DNA of 18,307 nt, from assembly GCA_044338255.1 (NCBI GenBank), contig JBIILZ010000079.1, forward strand, positions 1 through 18,307. Direction: 5' to 3'. The notes below the pieces were generated by a model that was not told the origin of the DNA, searched no databases, and saw nothing but the letters and a program-made list of their open reading frames with translations. The stretch's first letter is position 1, and the number at the start of each line of letters is the position of its first letter. Both the position numbers and the translations under genes were made by a program. This stretch comes from CAIUVD01 sp044338255. Its GTDB lineage: Bacteria; Planctomycetota; UBA11346. Shown one piece after another: positions 15,451 through 18,307 of the stretch.

Positions 15451-15553
15451 TGCCCGGCGCTTCCGCCTCCCCCCACCCTGATAGCGCCGGGCACCAGCCT
15501 GGCTCGGGTCATCTCCTCGAGCCGGGCTGGTGCTCGGCGCTCCCAGGGTGGGG
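15451..15553. repeat. Large nested palindrome in the convergent intergenic region
   Basis: Several inverted repeats nest here: CCCCACCCTG (15471-15480) with CAGGGTGGGG (15544-15553); AGCGCC (15483-15488) with GGCGCT (15536-15541); GCACCAGCC (15491-15499) with GGCTGGTGC (15525-15533); GGCTCG (15501-15506) with CGAGCC (15518-15523), around an 11-nt loop. A competing pair, TGCCCGGCGC (15451-15460) with GCGCCGGGCA (15484-15493), allows an alternative fold. It could be an extragenic palindromic element or a strong bidirectional RNA structure. Confidence 0.8.
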
Positions 15554-15560
15554 CTGCGGA

Positions 15561-15605
15561 TAAAAATGACGAACCCTGGAGGCGCGGTCGCACTTCCAGG
15601 GTTCG
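15561..15605 (-). terminator. Rho-independent terminator of the OmpA-like gene
   Basis: An 11-bp perfect stem, CGAACCCTGGA (15570-15580) with TCCAGGGTTCG (15595-15605), has a 14-nt loop. Read on the minus strand it is followed by TCATTTTTA (15569-15561), a U-rich tail. It begins 27 nt after the stop of the OmpA-like gene, the right place and orientation for its terminator. Confidence 0.75.
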
Positions 15606-15631
15606 ATGGGGCCTGCCCGAAGGCGCGCGGC

Positions 15632-16276
15632 TTACTTGCTGAGATAGATCTCGACGCGGCGGTTGGCGGCTTCGCCGGCACCGTCATCCTTCTTGTCCTT
15701 GCTGATCGCGACTCGTGGCTGGTGTTCGCCACGGAAGGCGCCGTTCAAGCGCGCGGGGGTAACTCCGGCCTGTTCGAGAGCGCGGACGACAGACGCCGAA
15801 CGGGCTGCCGAGAGACCCCAGTTGTCACCGAACTTCTCTTTGGTCTGGGCGCGGCTCACCGGGCTGTGATCGGTGTGACCTTCGACGATGATGTTCTTCT
15901 CGGCGTTGCCGCCTTCGTTGAGGCGGGTGGCGAGGCGAGCGATGGCCTTCTTGCCTTCCTCATTGAGATCGGCCGATCCCTTGGCGAAGGCGAAATCGTC
16001 GGGCAGGGCGACGCCACCCTTGGCGGTACGCTCGAAGCCCTCGATCTCTCCGCCCTGGATGGCGTTGACGTCATCGGCAACAGTGCCGCCTTTGTTCTTC
16101 TCGAGTTCTTCGATGAGGTTCTTGTTCTGCTGCACCAGACGGGCGTTGGCTTCCTGCAGATCAAGCACCTCGCTGGAAACCGGTTCCTGGGCAGGAGCGC
16201 GACCACGCAGATTGCAGCCGGTCGATAAAACCGCCGCCGTAGCGAGAGATAAGATGGCCAGCGTGCGAACAATCAT
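15632..16276 (-). CDS. OmpA/Pal-type peptidoglycan-binding lipoprotein
   Basis: A predicted 214-residue lipoprotein. The signal peptide ends in a lipobox LSTGC (Cys21). A short coiled coil follows (VLDLQEANARLVQQNKNLIE, about 38-60). The OmpA C-terminal domain runs from about 85 to the end: LPDDFAFAKGSADLNEEGKK, VEGHTDHSPVS, NWGLSAARSASVVRAL and NRRVEIYLSK. The core Asp and Arg positions that bind diaminopimelate (GHTD, LSxxRAxxV, NRRVEI) are present. It would tether the outer membrane to peptidoglycan, like Pal or OmpA-like lipoproteins. GGAG lies 5 nt before ATG 16276. It has its own terminator, and the upstream gene is separated by another terminator, so it is probably transcribed alone. 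Asp after Gly-Asn (GDNWGLS) resembles the MotB/OmpA branch. Confidence 0.9.
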   Translation of the reverse strand: MIVRTLAILSLATAAVLSTGCNLRGRAPAQEPVSSEVLDLQEANARLVQQNKNLIEELEKNKGGTVADDVNAIQGGEIEGFERTAKGGVALPDDFAFAKGSADLNEEGKKAIARLATRLNEGGNAEKNIIVEGHTDHSPVSRAQTKEKFGDNWGLSAARSASVVRALEQAGVTPARLNGAFRGEHQPRVAISKDKKDDGAGEAANRRVEIYLSK

Positions 16277-16376
16277 GGGGGCTCCGTCGAAGGGGTAGAA
16301 GAAGGGGTAGGAAGACAGGCTAGGGCGCCATCAGGTGCGAGGCAAGCCGCTGAGCTGTCGGCGCGGCGCTGGACGC

Positions 16377-16411
16377 CGAAAACGACATCGGCCGGGCAAG
16401 CCCGGCCGATG
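16377..16411 (-). terminator. Rho-independent terminator of the membrane HTH gene
   Basis: A perfect 12-bp inverted repeat, CATCGGCCGGGC (16386-16397) with GCCCGGCCGATG (16400-16411), lies 6 nt after the TGA of the upstream minus-strand gene. On the minus strand the stem is followed by GTCGTTTTC. The stem is strong and the U tract short but present. It separates the gene from the OmpA-like gene. Confidence 0.75.
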
Positions 16412-16417
16412 AGACGT

Positions 16418-17428
16418 TCATTTCGCGGAGGTAAGGCCGATATCGACCACTTCCTCGACGATCTCGATTCCGCCTTGCGAGGTTTTCGCTTCGACAATCG
16501 GGAACTTGGCACTCTTCGATGCCGCTAGTTTACCGTCGTTCTCAATCTTCTCGATGATGAAGGAGTCGCGTTTTTCACCCTCACCCTTGAAGCTGCCACG
16601 ATATTGCACGTAGCGGAACTCGGGAGCATCGGGGTTCTTGACGAATTCGGTGTCGCCGTTGAGGCGCTTGAAGTTGTCCTTGCTCGGTTCGGTCGAGTAG
16701 CCGACCAGGGTCGAGGCCATCGAGGTCCAAAAATTGTCGTCGACGCCACGCACCTGATTGCCGGCGATATCACGGTCATCGCCGCGCGGCCAGGCGCTCA
16801 TGATGAAGTACGGGGTCACGAAGAAGGCCAAGAACAAGGTGGTCAAGGCCATGAACGCCACCCACATCGGATGCACCGGGGCGCTCTCGACGCGGATGCG
16901 ATTGCTGCGCACGCTGCGCCGGCTCTCGCTGCTGGTAGAGGTCGCCACCGGACTGCCGTCGTGACTGGTGTCAAGCTGCGCGGTCATGCCTCCGATCTGC
17001 GTTTCATCAACGGCAGTCATCACTGCCGTGTTCTGATCGGTGAAATTGAGGTCCATGGTGCGCTTCGAATCATCGAAGGACACTTCCCGCGTACCTTTGG
17101 TGTCCTCGAAGTTGATCACTTCGAGTTCGTCGCCGAAGGTGATCGAGTCGGTCGCGCTGCGATTGCTCGGCGCGCTGTGCATGATCGTCTCGGAGGTGTC
17201 ATCGACGACCTTGCCGAGATCGATCTGCAGATTGTCGCTGTCGCCGGTGAGCACGATGGTGCCATCGTCCTGTTCGGCCGCGACCTTGTTCACGTCCTCC
17301 TTGTTCACCATCAGTTTGCCGCCGATGCGCTGGGCCCGGATCGCACCGCCATTGATATGGCCGTTGAGTGCGTCGTCGTCACAGCCGAGGACCAGTTTGG
17401 CCTCTTTAGCATCGATCATGTCTGCCAT
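16418..17428 (-). CDS. Membrane-anchored protein with excisionase-type helix-turn-helix
   Basis: A predicted 336-residue protein. Residues 4-50 (IDAKEAKLVLGCDDDALNGH, GGAIRAQRIGGKLMVNKEDV) follow the MerR/excisionase-like HTH_17 pattern: 'xxEAAxxLGVsxxxVxxxIxxGxLxAxRxGGxxxVxxxDV'. Residues 52-165 are a Thr/Ser/Asp-rich linker with recurring T-x-(F/L)-x-D-type phrases (DSITFGDELE, REVSFDDSKRTMDLNFTD, DETQIGG). Then come a basic stretch (RRSVRSNRIR, 170-179), one transmembrane helix (PMWVAFMALTTLFLAFFVTP, 187-206) and about 120 residues of probably periplasmic C-terminus with little recognisable homology. The basic residues before the helix put the N-terminus in the cytoplasm. The start at ATG 17428 has GAGGAG just upstream. 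A longer frame to 17500 is not supported. DNA binding is inferred from the fold only; I do not know the family. Confidence 0.6.
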   Translation of the reverse strand: MADMIDAKEAKLVLGCDDDALNGHINGGAIRAQRIGGKLMVNKEDVNKVAAEQDDGTIVLTGDSDNLQIDLGKVVDDTSETIMHSAPSNRSATDSITFGDELEVINFEDTKGTREVSFDDSKRTMDLNFTDQNTAVMTAVDETQIGGMTAQLDTSHDGSPVATSTSSESRRSVRSNRIRVESAPVHPMWVAFMALTTLFLAFFVTPYFIMSAWPRGDDRDIAGNQVRGVDDNFWTSMASTLVGYSTEPSKDNFKRLNGDTEFVKNPDAPEFRYVQYRGSFKGEGEKRDSFIIEKIENDGKLAASKSAKFPIVEAKTSQGGIEIVEEVVDIGLTSAK

Positions 17429-17530
17429 GGGGAACTCCTCACCGAAGGGCAGGTTACGCCCTGGTCGGACGAATCCTGAGAAACCCCGGGGAGCCGGCAA
17501 GGTCGCCCACCAGACTGCCGATGCAGCACA

Positions 17531-18169
17531 TCATACACCGAGGCCGGCGAGTGACTGTCCTGAATCACCATAACCCCCTGCAAATACGTAATGACCCTGC
17601 CGGAATCCCGTAACTGCGGATGGACAGCTACCTGCATGCCAGCGCGAATCGAGGCACGTTGCACCCACCAGCGCCGGGCGGTGGAGCGGAGAGCCACGAG
17701 CACTCGGTCGCCGAGAAGCACGATGCGGCTCGGACCGCGGCCGGCGATGGCAGAGGCCTACACTGAGAGTCAGCAACCCCACCGCCGCCTCCTCGCGCTT
17801 GGCGTCGTTGGCAAGCAGGTACGCAAGAGCCATCGTCGAATAGGTCGCAGAGCGGATGCGGCCCTGGAAGGCGAAGCCGCCGCTCCCGTTCTGGACTATC
17901 GCCGTCACCCGGTTGCTACCAGCCTTCAGCGTCAACCGCACTTTGATGCTATCGGGAGCGAGCCCGCGCTGGGTGCGGTCCTCGTAGACCTTCACGCCAT
18001 TGCACCACAAGCCGAGGGCCTGCGTCCACGCCGCCACCTGGCTGGTGGGAGCGGGCAGGAAAATCAGGCCCATCCCTGCGCGTACGCGAGCGGCCAAGGC
18101 GTCGGCGAAGGCGGCACTGGAGGCTTCGACATCGGAGAGGATGACGCAGCGATACGGGTGACGAACCCT
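17531..18169 (-). pseudogene. Decayed coding region (GATase-like and jelly-roll-like pieces)
   Basis: One minus-strand frame stays open from 18169 to a stop at 17531. Its first part (YRCVILSDVEASSAAFADAL, then VRAGMGLIFLPAP) resembles the 'vVILsDvdA...yVraGgGLlvl' segment of glutamine-amidotransferase-like domains of secreted PVC proteins. Next comes a segment (GLWCNGVKVYEDRTQRG, then VRLTLKAGSNRVTAIVQNG, then GFAFQGRI) like the 'VWLNGkxV...LkaGxNrvlvKvxNgxGgfgF' end of a jelly-roll domain. After about 17760 the frame turns Arg/His-rich and loses protein character. A different frame (GDRVLVALRSTARRWWVQRA, about 17721-17480) looks more protein-like, which suggests a frameshift. No credible start or signal peptide is present. 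I read it as remnants of one or more deleted or fused secreted-protein genes. Confidence 0.45.
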
Positions 18170-18205
18170 TCAACGATAGAACGTAACCCTCCGATAACGC
18201 CATTT

Positions 18206-18307
18206 CTAACCTGAATTCCCACCCGGCGGAACCCTGACCGGGCACAGCTTGGTGTAATTGGCTGGGGTCATGGCGGCGTAGTCGGTGTCGCCGGCGTGGA
18301 TGCGGGC
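18206..18307 (-). CDS. 3' end of an unknown gene, cut by the window edge
   Basis: An open minus-strand frame enters from the window edge and stops at TAG 18208-18206. It reads ARIHAGDTDYAAMTPANYTK followed by LCPVRVPPGGNSG. The composition looks like real protein, but I do not recognise a family and only 33 codons are visible. The decayed region starts within 40 nt downstream. Confidence 0.35.
   Translation of the reverse strand, partial: ARIHAGDTDYAAMTPANYTKLCPVRVPPGGNSG

Noticed and set aside
15150..15563. Open frame with a 45-residue protein repeat, and its minus-strand counterpart
   Set aside because: The repeat period (135 bp) happens to be a multiple of 3 and both strands are open; hairpins and intergenic position argue for a non-coding element.
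15530..16228. 232-codon plus-strand open frame
   Set aside because: It is antisense to the OmpA-like lipoprotein gene, which has lipobox, ribosome site and terminator.
16604..17479. 291-codon plus-strand open frame
   Set aside because: It is antisense to the membrane HTH gene; the His/Arg/Val-rich translation lacks domains, and the minus strand has a good ribosome site and terminator.

Overview
The window is a GC-rich stretch of Gram-negative bacterial DNA. It encodes a TonB-dependent outer-membrane receptor, an OmpA-type lipoprotein and a beta-barrel protein. The large PA14/FN3/PKD-type surface protein, the Hanks-type Ser/Thr kinase and a membrane-anchored helix-turn-helix protein suggest a Planctomycetota/PVC-like lineage. 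This is an inference from gene style, not a phylogenetic result. The left 2 kb (ECF sigma tail, zinc-finger anti-sigma, TfoX C-terminal domain protein, outer-membrane barrel) looks more proteobacterial, so the window may be mosaic.

Layout, left to right. (1) 139-1981, plus strand: the tail of an ECF sigma factor overlaps a small HC2-type anti-sigma gene (ATGA overlap). That gene overlaps a TfoX C-terminal domain gene, and an outer-membrane beta-barrel gene follows. (2) About 1986-2810, minus strand: a gene graveyard with a Cys-rich 3' gene fragment and a decayed REP-associated (IS200-like) transposase. (3) 2765-7553, minus strand: a surface protein of about 1,590 codons (signal peptide, three PA14 domains, FN3, many PKD/Ig-like domains). 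It carries three lesions: an in-frame amber codon just after the signal peptide, a frameshift between the first two PA14 domains, and loss of its 3' end at the transposase remnant. (4) 7670-9745, plus strand: a complete DinG/XPD-like helicase, divergent from (3). (5) 13957-9780, minus strand: a probable operon of inositol-monophosphatase-family phosphatase, thioredoxin-like envelope protein (TGATG coupling) and TonB-dependent receptor. (6) 13974-14092: seven 17-bp tandem repeats between the phosphatase and a divergent Ser/Thr kinase (14138-15148). (7) 15149-15605: a kinase/OmpA convergent intergenic region full of structure: a near-perfect 135-bp tandem duplication with hairpins, a nested palindrome, and the OmpA terminator. 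(8) 17428-15632, minus strand: a membrane-anchored helix-turn-helix protein with its own terminator, then the OmpA-like lipoprotein. (9) 17531-18307: decayed coding sequence and the 3' end of an unknown gene.

The intact genes suggest envelope and signalling functions: sigma/anti-sigma switch, kinase, outer-membrane uptake, peptidoglycan-binding lipoprotein. I see no clear defence system, CRISPR array, rRNA or tRNA. The most unusual points are the single-cysteine HKPC thioredoxin-like protein, the DinG-like helicase with Ser in place of the first Fe-S cysteine, the multiply broken PA14 gene beside a transposase remnant, the repeats around the kinase gene, and the membrane-tethered HTH protein.
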